Assembly (NCBI RefSeq): GCF_900142625.1
Contig: NZ_FRBN01000019.1
Coordinates: forward strand, 1 to 64,000
Direction: 5' to 3'
Source: Roseovarius marisflavi
GTDB lineage: Bacteria > Pseudomonadota > Alphaproteobacteria > Rhodobacterales > Rhodobacteraceae
DNA: 64,000 nt
The notes under the pieces are model-generated. The model had not been told where the DNA came from. It did not search any database and worked only from the letters and a program-made list of their open reading frames with translations. Of the stretch, positions 20,201-28,277 are shown in pieces (within the stretch, counting starts at the first letter, position 1; each line of letters starts with the position of its first letter). The translations under genes were made by a program, and so were the position numbers.

Positions 20201-20328
20201 TGTTTCTCTTCCCTACTATCCAAGCTGGGCCAGAGGGGCAAGGCGTTTGACAGGCCTGCATGCACTTGTGCCCGATCCGGCGGTTGTGGCATGGGTGAAA
20301 CACCGCCACTTCTGAAAGGAAATGACCC

Positions 20329-20982
20329 ATGGGCCTGAGCGAGATCAAAGAGCGCGTTCAAAAAGCCGAGGCAGAGGCCGGGCGTGCGCCCGGCAGCGTA
20401 ACCCTGATCGCGGTGTCCAAGGTACAGCCCGATGCGCGCGTCGAGGCAGTGCTTGAAGAGGGTCACCGCACATTCGGCGAAAACCGCGTGCAGGAGGCGG
20501 CCGGCAAATGGCCCGGCTTTCGCGAGCGTTATGAGGGGATCGACCTGCATCTTATCGGCCCGCTTCAGACCAACAAGGCGCGTCAGGCTTTTGATCTGTT
20601 TCAGGCGATCCACTCGGTTGACCGCCCCAAACTGGCCCAGACCATCGCCCGGCTGGCTCAGGAAACCGGGCATTGCCCCGATCTCTTCCTTCAGGTCAAC
20701 ACCGGCGAAGAAGACCAGAAAGCCGGCGTTCTGCCGGGTGACACCGATGCCTTTGTGGCCGACTGCCGCGCGCTTGATTTGCCGGTCAAGGGCCTGATGT
20801 GCATCCCTCCCGTAGACGAAGAACCAAGCCTGCATTTCGCGCTTCTGGCAAAAATGGCGGCGCGCAACGGGCTTAGCGGTCTGTCGATGGGCATGAGCGG
20901 CGATTTCGAGCGTGCCATCGCCCTTGGCGCCACACATATCCGGGTCGGCAGCGCGATCTTCGGCGAACGCGACTACACCTAG
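20329..20982 (+). CDS. YggS-family pyridoxal phosphate homeostasis protein
   Basis: The 217-residue PLP-binding alanine-racemase-fold protein (PLPBP/YggS/PROSC) has the cofactor lysine segment IAVSKVQP near residue 30. FGENRVQEA, HLIGPLQTNKA and the C-terminal LSMGMSGDFERAIALG motif follow. It buffers intracellular PLP rather than acting as an enzyme. The start has a good AAAGGAAATGACC leader. It ends 4 nt inside the convergent L,D-transpeptidase gene. Confidence 0.93.
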   Translation: MGLSEIKERVQKAEAEAGRAPGSVTLIAVSKVQPDARVEAVLEEGHRTFGENRVQEAAGKWPGFRERYEGIDLHLIGPLQTNKARQAFDLFQAIHSVDRPKLAQTIARLAQETGHCPDLFLQVNTGEEDQKAGVLPGDTDAFVADCRALDLPVKGLMCIPPVDEEPSLHFALLAKMAARNGLSGLSMGMSGDFERAIALGATHIRVGSAIFGERDYT

Positions 20983-21476
20983 CCCCTGACGATCAACCGC
21001 GTCCTTTCGGTGATCTGCCCGGCAATCCGGCGCAGGTGATCCGGGCGCAGCCCGATGCATCCCTCCGTCGGATAGCCGGGCCGCCGCCAGCGATGGATAA
21101 AGATGCAGGACCCCCGCCGCGGCACCGCCTCGGGCCAGTTCCAATCCGTGATCAGCACCAGATCATAAAGCGGGTCGCCCCGGCGCAGCGCCTCGTGACT
21201 ATGAGGATAGGGCGCGCGCACCATCATGTTATAGTCTTCATGGCCCGCATCATCCGACCAAAGATCGCCGGGCCGGATCGGCACGGCCCAATCGGCGGGC
21301 CGCGCCATGCGATCAGGCCGGTACATCATGCCAACAATCCGGTGCACCCCGACTGGCGTCGCCCCGTCGCCCTCACGCTTGCGTGCCGATATCCCGCCCC
21401 GCCCGATGGTACAGGGATAACGGAGCCCGCGAAATCGCAGGCCTAGCGGGCTCAGGACAAGGTCATCAGGCGTCAT
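20979..21476 (-). CDS. L,D-transpeptidase family protein (YkuD fold)
   Basis: The 165-residue protein contains the YkuD catalytic arrangement: a histidine in IFIHRW followed by the TEGCIGL motif with the active cysteine. The second motif position is Thr-Glu-Gly rather than the usual Ser-x-Gly. Members cross-link peptidoglycan or anchor proteins to it. No signal peptide is visible, and the protein starts MTPDDLVLSPLGLRF. An alternative TTG start at 21494 exists; neither start has a strong ribosome-binding site. Confidence 0.8.
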   Translation of the reverse strand: MTPDDLVLSPLGLRFRGLRYPCTIGRGGISARKREGDGATPVGVHRIVGMMYRPDRMARPADWAVPIRPGDLWSDDAGHEDYNMMVRAPYPHSHEALRRGDPLYDLVLITDWNWPEAVPRRGSCIFIHRWRRPGYPTEGCIGLRPDHLRRIAGQITERTRLIVRG

Positions 21477-21663
21477 CCATTCGTTGTGCCGCAAATCCCC
21501 GCACAGGGAAAGCCGCGACAGGTCTGTTTTTCGCAGCCTGATCTTTCATCTTTCCAAAAATACTCAACGCCACGCCCGGCCAAGAGCACTGGCGCCTGTG
21601 GCAAGGCGCGCCCACTGCGCCTATATTGCCCCGAGTGGGGGCTTTGCGGGACATCGGAACGAT

Positions 21664-24558
21664 ATGAACTGGATACGAATTTTCATCACCGGGCTTGCCA
21701 TGCTGACGGCCACCCCGGCCCTGGCCGGGCGCGACAGCGTCAAAAGCTATATTTTCGGCAATAGTCTGATCAATCACCTGAGCGACAGCCCCGGCACGGC
21801 CGTGCCCTATTGGCTTGGCCAATTGGCGCGCGCGGATGGCAGATCTTTCGCGACGGCGGGTCAATGGGGCTTTCTGCGCGATTTTGCCGATCTGCCCCCC
21901 AAGCCGAACTGGTCCTTTCCCGGCGTCAAATCCGCCGGTGCGCCGCGCGCAGGCGCCGGGTTTGACACGGTGATGATCAACCCGGCGAATTTCATTCAAT
22001 ATCAGGCCCCCGATGCCGCCTTTGAGGGCGACAACCCCGACGCCCAAAGCCCGCTCTCCGCGACGCTCAAGGTGCTTGACTGGACCCAAGAGGCCTGGCC
22101 CGGCGCGCGCGTCATGATTTACGAGGGCTGGCCCGACATAGGTGGCTTTGCCCGCACGTTTCCGCCCTCCAGGCGCGGATTACGCCGCTGGCATGCCTAT
22201 GCGACGGGCGACTACCGCAACTGGTATGACAGCTACCTCGCGGCGCTTGGCGCCGCGCGCCCGGGCGTGGATGTGACGCTCGTGCCGGTCTCGTCGATCC
22301 TGTCCGCCCTGCAAACCGGGCTTCTGGCGGATGTGCCCGTAGAGGCGCTTTTTACCGACAATGCGCCGCATGGCACCGACACGCTTTATTTCCTCGCCGC
22401 CCTCGTGACCTATGGCGCGTTTTACGAGGCCCCGGCGCCCAAGGGATTTGATCTGCCCGACACGCTGCACCCGCTGGTGCGCGAGAGGTATCCGCAGATC
22501 GTCGACGATATCTCAAAAGCCCTTGGGCTAGCCCCCGAGCAGGCAAATGCCGCTGCCGCGGGCCGGCAAACGGCAAGTACCGCCCTGCCCGGCATCGGGG
22601 TTCAGTCTCCAAGCCTCGGGATGGGCCTGAATGGTGTGTCGGACTGGTCAAGCCAGCACCCGTTTCTTGACGTGATGAAAACCGCGCGCCCCTGGATCGG
22701 CCATAGCACCGAGGACTGGGGCGCATTCACCACCGAGGCCCTGCGCGCGGGCGGCTATCTTGACGCCAACGGCTGGCCCCTTGCGATCCCTGAAGGTGCG
22801 CGCGCGCTTGAGGGCTTTATTCTGAGCGATCAACCGACCGGGGCAAGCCATCTCAATGGCCGCTATCTCTTGCGGTACGAGGGCGATGGTGTGATCCGGG
22901 TCACCGGGCGGGCCGATAATGTGCGCTATAACTATCGCCTCCGCGAGGTCCGCTTTGACGTGACGCCCGGTGATGGGCCGGTCGCACTCAGCCTGTTGAA
23001 AACCGATCCTGATGATCCGCTGCGCAACATCACGATCATACGCGAGGACCAACTGGCGCTGAGCGACCTTGGGGTGAACTTCAACCCGCTCTGGCTTGAT
23101 CGTATCGACGATATGCGGGTGCTGCGGTTCATGGACTGGATGTTCACCAACGGCTCGGTTCAGACCACATGGGATGACCGGCCAACCCTGAACGATGCAA
23201 GCTATGTCTGGCGCGGCGTGCCGGTCGAGGTGATGGTGGCGCTTGCAAATGAGGTCGGCGCCGATCCGTGGTTCAACATGCCCCACGCCGCCGATGATGC
23301 CTATATGCGTGCCTTTGCCGGATATGTGCGCGATCACCTTGATCCCGACCTGCGCGCGCATGTGGAATATTCCAACGAGGTCTGGAATTTCATCTTTCCC
23401 CAGGCGGTCTGGGCGCGCGACGCCGCCGCCGACCTTTGGGGTGAAGAGGCGGGCGAGGATGGTTGGATTCAATTCACCGGCCTGCGCGGCGCGCAGATGT
23501 CGGCGATCTGGCGCGAGGTGTTTGGCGACGGGGCCAATACGCGCCTTGTCATGGTCGTGGCCACCCATACCGGCTGGCCCGGTCTGGAAGAGCCGCTGTT
23601 GCAGGCGCCTTTGGCGATTGCCGGGGGCCAATTGTCCCGCCCGCCCGCCGAAGGCTTTGATGCCTATGCCGTCACTGGCTATTTCGGTCATGATCTGGGC
23701 GGTGAGGACACGGTTGAAAGCGTGCTCTCGTGGATCGCGGCAAGTCGCGCAGTGGCCGAGGCCAAGACCGTCGAGATGGGGCTTACCGGCGTGGCGCGCG
23801 AGGCCTATCTTGACGCGCATGCAAGCGATCTTGCCTATGATCTGGCGGCGGCGAGCCTGCGGCAAGGATCGTTTCGCGAACTGACGCAAGAACTTTTGCC
23901 CTATCACGCCGATGTCGCCCGCCGCCATGATCTGCGCCTTGTGATGTACGAAGGCGGAAGCCATGTCACCGGCCATGGCACGGCAGTGGAAAACGAGGCG
24001 CTGACCCGGTTCTTTACCGCGTTCAATTACACCCCGCAGATGGGCGCGCTTTATGACGACCTGCTGGCGGGATGGTCAGAGGCCGGGGGCACCCTGTTCA
24101 ACGCCTTTGTCGATGTCGCCGCCCCTTCGAAATGGGGAAGCTGGGGCGCGCTGCGCCATCTCAACGACACCAACCCGCGATGGGACGCCTTGATGCGCGC
24201 CAATAAAACCGCCCCCGAATGGGCCGAGCCGCGCACGCCGGATGCGTTTTTGCAGGGGATAACGCGGCAGGCAAGCGAGAGCGGCGTGACGCTGAATGGC
24301 ACCGCCAAGGCCGATATCCTGTTGGGCGGCGCGGGGGATGATACCCTGCGCGGCCATGGCGGCAATGACCGTCTGCATGGCGGCGCGGGGCGCGATATTG
24401 CGGTTTTGACCGGCGCGCGCGCCGATTTCACAAGTCGGCGTGACGGCCCCCGCGTGATCCTGAAAGGGCCGGACAGCGAGGTCACGCTTGTCGCCATCGA
24501 AGCCGTGGAATTCACCGCAGAGCCGGGTGCAGAGCGCGCCCTTAACGATCTGATGTAA
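21664..24558 (+). CDS. Large exported protein: SGNH-like, glycosidase-like and RTX regions
   Basis: The 964-residue protein begins with a Sec signal peptide (MNWIRIFITGLAMLTATPALA). An SGNH-hydrolase-like segment starts around the FGNSL motif. A central region has VEYSNEVWNF (about residue 567), reminiscent of the acid/base Asn-Glu of clan A glycoside hydrolases. It ends with two to three RTX nonapeptides (GGAGDDTLRGHGGNDRLHG, about residue 890) and a short C-terminal tail. It may cut or bind the neighbouring exopolysaccharide, which is inferred from position. Sec signal and RTX repeats together are unusual because RTX proteins normally leave by type I secretion. The ATG at 21664 is chosen because it creates the signal peptide. 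Confidence 0.65.
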   Translation: MNWIRIFITGLAMLTATPALAGRDSVKSYIFGNSLINHLSDSPGTAVPYWLGQLARADGRSFATAGQWGFLRDFADLPPKPNWSFPGVKSAGAPRAGAGFDTVMINPANFIQYQAPDAAFEGDNPDAQSPLSATLKVLDWTQEAWPGARVMIYEGWPDIGGFARTFPPSRRGLRRWHAYATGDYRNWYDSYLAALGAARPGVDVTLVPVSSILSALQTGLLADVPVEALFTDNAPHGTDTLYFLAALVTYGAFYEAPAPKGFDLPDTLHPLVRERYPQIVDDISKALGLAPEQANAAAAGRQTASTALPGIGVQSPSLGMGLNGVSDWSSQHPFLDVMKTARPWIGHSTEDWGAFTTEALRAGGYLDANGWPLAIPEGARALEGFILSDQPTGASHLNGRYLLRYEGDGVIRVTGRADNVRYNYRLREVRFDVTPGDGPVALSLLKTDPDDPLRNITIIREDQLALSDLGVNFNPLWLDRIDDMRVLRFMDWMFTNGSVQTTWDDRPTLNDASYVWRGVPVEVMVALANEVGADPWFNMPHAADDAYMRAFAGYVRDHLDPDLRAHVEYSNEVWNFIFPQAVWARDAAADLWGEEAGEDGWIQFTGLRGAQMSAIWREVFGDGANTRLVMVVATHTGWPGLEEPLLQAPLAIAGGQLSRPPAEGFDAYAVTGYFGHDLGGEDTVESVLSWIAASRAVAEAKTVEMGLTGVAREAYLDAHASDLAYDLAAASLRQGSFRELTQELLPYHADVARRHDLRLVMYEGGSHVTGHGTAVENEALTRFFTAFNYTPQMGALYDDLLAGWSEAGGTLFNAFVDVAAPSKWGSWGALRHLNDTNPRWDALMRANKTAPEWAEPRTPDAFLQGITRQASESGVTLNGTAKADILLGGAGDDTLRGHGGNDRLHGGAGRDIAVLTGARADFTSRRDGPRVILKGPDSEVTLVAIEAVEFTAEPGAERALNDLM

Positions 24559-25777
24559 TCGCGCGCCTCGCGCCCTTGATCAGGGTCTCGGCGCCAAGGG
24601 ACGAGCGGAAATGATCCACCACCCGGCGCCGCCCCGCCTCTGACAAAGCCGCACAAAGCGCGGGATCACCCGCCAAAGCGGCAATCGCATCGGCCAGCAT
24701 TTCCGGCTCTTTCGGGGGCACAAGCATGCCGTCCTTGCCGTGGGTGATAAGCTCTCGCACGCCGCCCGCATCGGTGCCGAGTGTAGGCACGCCACAGGCC
24801 ATCGCCTCCATATAGGCAACGCCAAGCGGTTCGTGCCAGCTTGCCAGCACGAAAACATCCGCCGCCAAAAGATGGCGGCGCACCTCGGCGGCGCTTATCG
24901 CACCCAAAAGGCGCGCGTTCCGGCCAAGGCCAAGGCCGTCAAGATGCGCCTGAAGCGCCTGATGATAGCCCGCGCCGCCCGCGTCATCCTCGCCCGCGAT
25001 ATCAAGTTGCACGTCAATCCCGCGATCAAGCAGAACGCGCAGCGCGCTCAGCACATCCTGATGCCCCTTGACCACATTAAGCCGCCCGCAGGCAAAAAGC
25101 CGCAAGGGCGCGCCGGGTTTGGGCGGGATGTAGGGCGCGCTGCGTTTGAAATCTTGCGTATCGACTCCCATCGGCTGAATCATGACATCGCGCGGAAGGT
25201 CGGGACCAAGCACCGCCTCGGCCTCGGCCAGCAATTTGCGGGTGATGATCGTGGCAAAGCTGGCATGGCGCCACTTGAAGCCCTGACCGGGACCATAATC
25301 GGACATCGGCCCATGCAGGGTCAGGCTATAGTTCGGCCCGCCCATCCGCCGCGCAAGCGCGCAGATAAGCGCGGCGCGACCACAGGAATGGGCATGCACG
25401 TGACCAATCCCGCGCGCCCGGCACTCGGCCATCAAGCGGCGCGCGGCAGGCAGGCAAATCAGGGCATCGCGCAAGAACGCCTTGCCACCACCCTCGCCCA
25501 GAATATCGCCCCAGGGCGCGCGCAACAGGCCCGCAACCGCTGGCAAGGGCGCGATTTCCCCAAGATAGGTGGTGCGTGCCATCGCCTCTTTTGACCAGTC
25601 ATGCGAGATCAGGCCCGTTGGCGGCGGGCGGGTGCTAAACAAAGTGGCCTCAACACCCAACCGCGCAAGATCGGCCAGCTCACGCCAGAAAAAGATATGC
25701 GTCTGGCCCGGAAACTGGGGCACGAGATAGCCAAGTTTCAGCGGCGCATCCTGTTTTGTCGGCGGGAATTCTGGCAT
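24542..25777 (-). CDS. Glycosyltransferase, GT4 family (exopolysaccharide type)
   Basis: The 411-residue GT-B enzyme starts MPEFPPTKQDAPLKLGYLVP. It has HVHAHSCGRAA in the N-terminal domain and RLNVVKGHQD, SWHEPLGVAYMEAMACGVP and GGVRELI in the C-terminal nucleotide-sugar domain, where EPLGVAYME is the E-x7-E pair. It resembles cytoplasmic glycosyltransferases of colanic-acid-like pathways. The frame is open to 26335, but that part runs antisense into the next gene. The start has only a weak ribosome-binding site. It is the first gene of the polysaccharide locus, divergent from the GT2 gene 100 bp away. Confidence 0.85.
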   Translation of the reverse strand: MPEFPPTKQDAPLKLGYLVPQFPGQTHIFFWRELADLARLGVEATLFSTRPPPTGLISHDWSKEAMARTTYLGEIAPLPAVAGLLRAPWGDILGEGGGKAFLRDALICLPAARRLMAECRARGIGHVHAHSCGRAALICALARRMGGPNYSLTLHGPMSDYGPGQGFKWRHASFATIITRKLLAEAEAVLGPDLPRDVMIQPMGVDTQDFKRSAPYIPPKPGAPLRLFACGRLNVVKGHQDVLSALRVLLDRGIDVQLDIAGEDDAGGAGYHQALQAHLDGLGLGRNARLLGAISAAEVRRHLLAADVFVLASWHEPLGVAYMEAMACGVPTLGTDAGGVRELITHGKDGMLVPPKEPEMLADAIAALAGDPALCAALSEAGRRRVVDHFRSSLGAETLIKGARRAITSDR

Positions 25778-25876
25778 CTGCTGTTTCGCTTTTGAAAGGT
25801 TTGCTAAATAGGGGCTTAGCACAGGACGCGCGGGCGCATAAGATTTGCGCAAGAAAGAATTGGAAACCCTCTGTTG

Positions 25877-26719
25877 ATGGATCACGCCAAACCCGCGCTG
25901 AGCGTCATTATCCCCGCCCATAACGAGGCCGGGTTGATCGGGCCTTGCCTTGACGCGCTTTTGACCTCGGATTGGGCCGGGGGCGGACTCGAGGTGATCG
26001 TTGTGGCCAATGGCTGCACCGACACCACCGTGCCCGAGGCCGAAACGCGGCGCGCGCGCACAGAGGCGCGGGGCTGGCGCATGCAGATGCTTGATCTTGC
26101 TCAGGGAAGTAAGCCCGGCGCGCTTAACGCGGGCGAGCGGGCGGCGACGGGTCAGGTGCTTGCCTATCTTGATGCCGACGTAGAGGTGACACCGCCCCTG
26201 TTGGCCGAGATCGCACAGGCCCTGAGCGGCCCGGACCCGGCCCATGCCAGCGGGCGAGTGATCATTCCGCCGCCGCAAACCGCCTTTAGCCGCACCTATG
26301 CGCGGTTTTACCGACAGGTGCCGTTCTTTCATCATGGCGTGCCCGGTTGCGGGTTTTTCGCCATGAACCGCGCCGGGCGCGCGCGGTGGGGCGAGTGGCC
26401 CGGTATCATTTCGGATGATACATTTGCGCGGCTGAATTTCGCCCCGAATGAACGCATCGCGGTCAAAGCCGGGTATCGCTGGCCCCTCGTCGAGGGGTTT
26501 GGCGCGCTTGTCAAAGTGCGGCGCAGACAGGATCGCGGCGTCGCCGAGCTTGCCGAGGCCTATCCCGCGCTTTTGGCCAATGACGATACCCGCCCCTCGG
26601 GGCGTGACTGGATCATCGGCGCCGCGCGGCGCGCGCCGATGGCGTTTCTGGCCTATGTCACCGTCGCGCTTGCCGTGCGCACGGGCAAAGGCAGCGGCGA
26701 ATGGACACGCGGGCGCTAA
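25877..26719 (+). CDS. Glycosyltransferase, GT2 family
   Basis: The 280-residue GT-A enzyme begins MDHAKPALSVIIPAHNEAG, the classical GT2 N-terminus, with YLDADVEV as the DxD metal site around residue 100 and ISDDTFARL further on. It adds one sugar to a lipid-linked intermediate at the cytoplasmic face. TTG at 25874 just before the ATG is less likely. It opens the plus-strand block that continues with the flippase and the PKS gene. Confidence 0.87.
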   Translation: MDHAKPALSVIIPAHNEAGLIGPCLDALLTSDWAGGGLEVIVVANGCTDTTVPEAETRRARTEARGWRMQMLDLAQGSKPGALNAGERAATGQVLAYLDADVEVTPPLLAEIAQALSGPDPAHASGRVIIPPPQTAFSRTYARFYRQVPFFHHGVPGCGFFAMNRAGRARWGEWPGIISDDTFARLNFAPNERIAVKAGYRWPLVEGFGALVKVRRRQDRGVAELAEAYPALLANDDTRPSGRDWIIGAARRAPMAFLAYVTVALAVRTGKGSGEWTRGR

Positions 26720-26851
26720 TGCCCGGCGATTTCAATGGATTCGCCGCAGAACTGCCGTAATGCTGCGGCAGTTCGGTTTGGAGCCGCTATCAGGGTTAAC
26801 ACGGGGTTTAGAGTGCGCGTTGTAACGCAGGTTTTCTCAGGAGACGGGCTT

Positions 26852-28180
26852 TTGGCCCGGGCGATGCGCTCTTCGGCGCTGACCGTGGCAAGCTTTGGCA
26901 GCTCACAGGTGCTCCGGCTTGCCTCGAACCTTATCCTCGCGCGGCTGTTGTTTCCCGAGGCCTTTGGCATCATGGCGATTGTCAGCGTGATCATTCAGGG
27001 CCTGATGCAGTTTTCCGATGTCGGCGTCAGCCCGGCGATCATGCAGAGCAAACGTGGCGACGATCCGGATTTCCTGAACACCGCCTGGACCATTCAGATG
27101 ATACGCGGGGTCGGCCTCTGGCTGGCGGCCTGTGCTCTGGCCTGGCCGGTGGCGCAGATCTACGACGCGCCCCTCTTGATGCAGCTTTTGCCGGTCGCGG
27201 GGCTGTCTCTGCTGATCACCGGGTTCAACCCGACGCGGCTTGATAGCGCCAAGCGACACTTGCGCTTTGGCCGGGTGACGGCGATTGATTTCGCCGTGCA
27301 GATCGCGGGCATTCTGGCCGCCGTGGGGCTTGCCTTGTGGCTTCAATCGGTCTGGGCCCTTGTCATTTCGGGATTGATCAGCGCGCTTGTGGGGCTGGTA
27401 CTCTACTGGGTGTTTCTGCCCGGACCGGGCAACCGGGTGCGGTGGGAAAAGCCCGCCGCGCAAGAGCTTGTCAATTTCGGCAAATGGATTTTTCTGAGTA
27501 CGATTTGCGGTTTTCTGTTCAATCAGGCGGATAAGATTATCCTTGGCAAATACCTTAGTTTCTCGGTCTTTGGCGTCTATAACATCGGGTTTTTTCTGGC
27601 CTCTTTCCCGATGCTCCTGGGCAATATGCTCACCTGGCGGTTGCTGATCCCGATTTACCGCGAATTGCCACCCGGCGAGAGCCCCGAGAACTTTGCCAAG
27701 CTCAGACGCATGCGCTTTGCCGTCACCCTTGCGCTTTTGGCGCTTGTGGCGATCTTTGCGCTTTTGGGGGTCTGGCTTGCCGGGGTGATGTATGATGACC
27801 GCTATGAAATGGCCGGCGCGGTGGTGGTCATGATGGCGGTCATGCAAATCCCGCAGATCGTTGTGATGACCTATGATCAGGCCTCGCTTGCCGCCGGGGA
27901 TTCGCGCCGCTTTTTCATCCTGACACTGGTCAAGGCCGTGGTGATGATCGCCGCGCTAATCCTTGGCCTTGAATGGGGTGGATTGATGGGAGCGCTGATA
28001 AGTTACGGCGTGGCCATGCTCTTTGCCTATCCGGTGGTGGTCTGGCTTGCGCGCCGGATGCGCGCGTGGGACCCTTTGCATGACGCGTCGATGGCGCTTG
28101 TCGGGCTTGGGGTCGGCGCCTTGGCGGTCTGGGTCAATCTTGACGCGGTTGGCAATCTGGCGCGTGCTTCGGGGTGGTAG
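26852..28180 (+). CDS. Polysaccharide (lipid-linked repeat unit) flippase, Wzx-like
   Basis: The 442-residue polytopic membrane protein has about twelve hydrophobic segments and starts ARAMRSSALTVASFGSSQVLRLASN after the initiator. This is the usual beginning of MOP-superfamily polysaccharide exporters. It moves undecaprenyl-linked repeats across the inner membrane. The frame is open from 26735, but a TTG at 26852 lies 8 nt after AGGAG and gives the family start; GTG 26813 has no good ribosome-binding site. The next gene in the block is the PKS. Confidence 0.85.
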   Translation: MARAMRSSALTVASFGSSQVLRLASNLILARLLFPEAFGIMAIVSVIIQGLMQFSDVGVSPAIMQSKRGDDPDFLNTAWTIQMIRGVGLWLAACALAWPVAQIYDAPLLMQLLPVAGLSLLITGFNPTRLDSAKRHLRFGRVTAIDFAVQIAGILAAVGLALWLQSVWALVISGLISALVGLVLYWVFLPGPGNRVRWEKPAAQELVNFGKWIFLSTICGFLFNQADKIILGKYLSFSVFGVYNIGFFLASFPMLLGNMLTWRLLIPIYRELPPGESPENFAKLRRMRFAVTLALLALVAIFALLGVWLAGVMYDDRYEMAGAVVVMMAVMQIPQIVVMTYDQASLAAGDSRRFFILTLVKAVVMIAALILGLEWGGLMGALISYGVAMLFAYPVVVWLARRMRAWDPLHDASMALVGLGVGALAVWVNLDAVGNLARASGW

Positions 28181-28205
28181 GGCGCAGGGCCAAGGGACAA
28201 AAACT

Positions 28206-28274
28206 ATGGTATTGCCAAGGAGTTGCCCCGAATTCTTCGCATTGTTTGGCGATATCAAAGCATCTATATTTTAA
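28206..28274 (+). CDS. Putative 22-codon leader ORF in front of the PKS gene
   Basis: A short frame ATG (28206) to TAA (28272-28274) has AAGGGA 8 nt upstream. It is in frame with the PKS gene, whose GTG follows the stop after one codon. The PKS start itself has no ribosome-binding site. The arrangement fits termination-reinitiation coupling. It could also mean that the PKS once began here and acquired a stop. The peptide is not recognisable. Confidence 0.35.
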   Translation: MVLPRSCPEFFALFGDIKASIF

Positions 28275-28277
28275 GCA

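Noticed and set aside
22648-23976. 442-codon minus-strand frame inside the RTX protein gene
   Set aside because: The plus-strand protein has a signal peptide and RTX repeats; the antisense product has no motif.
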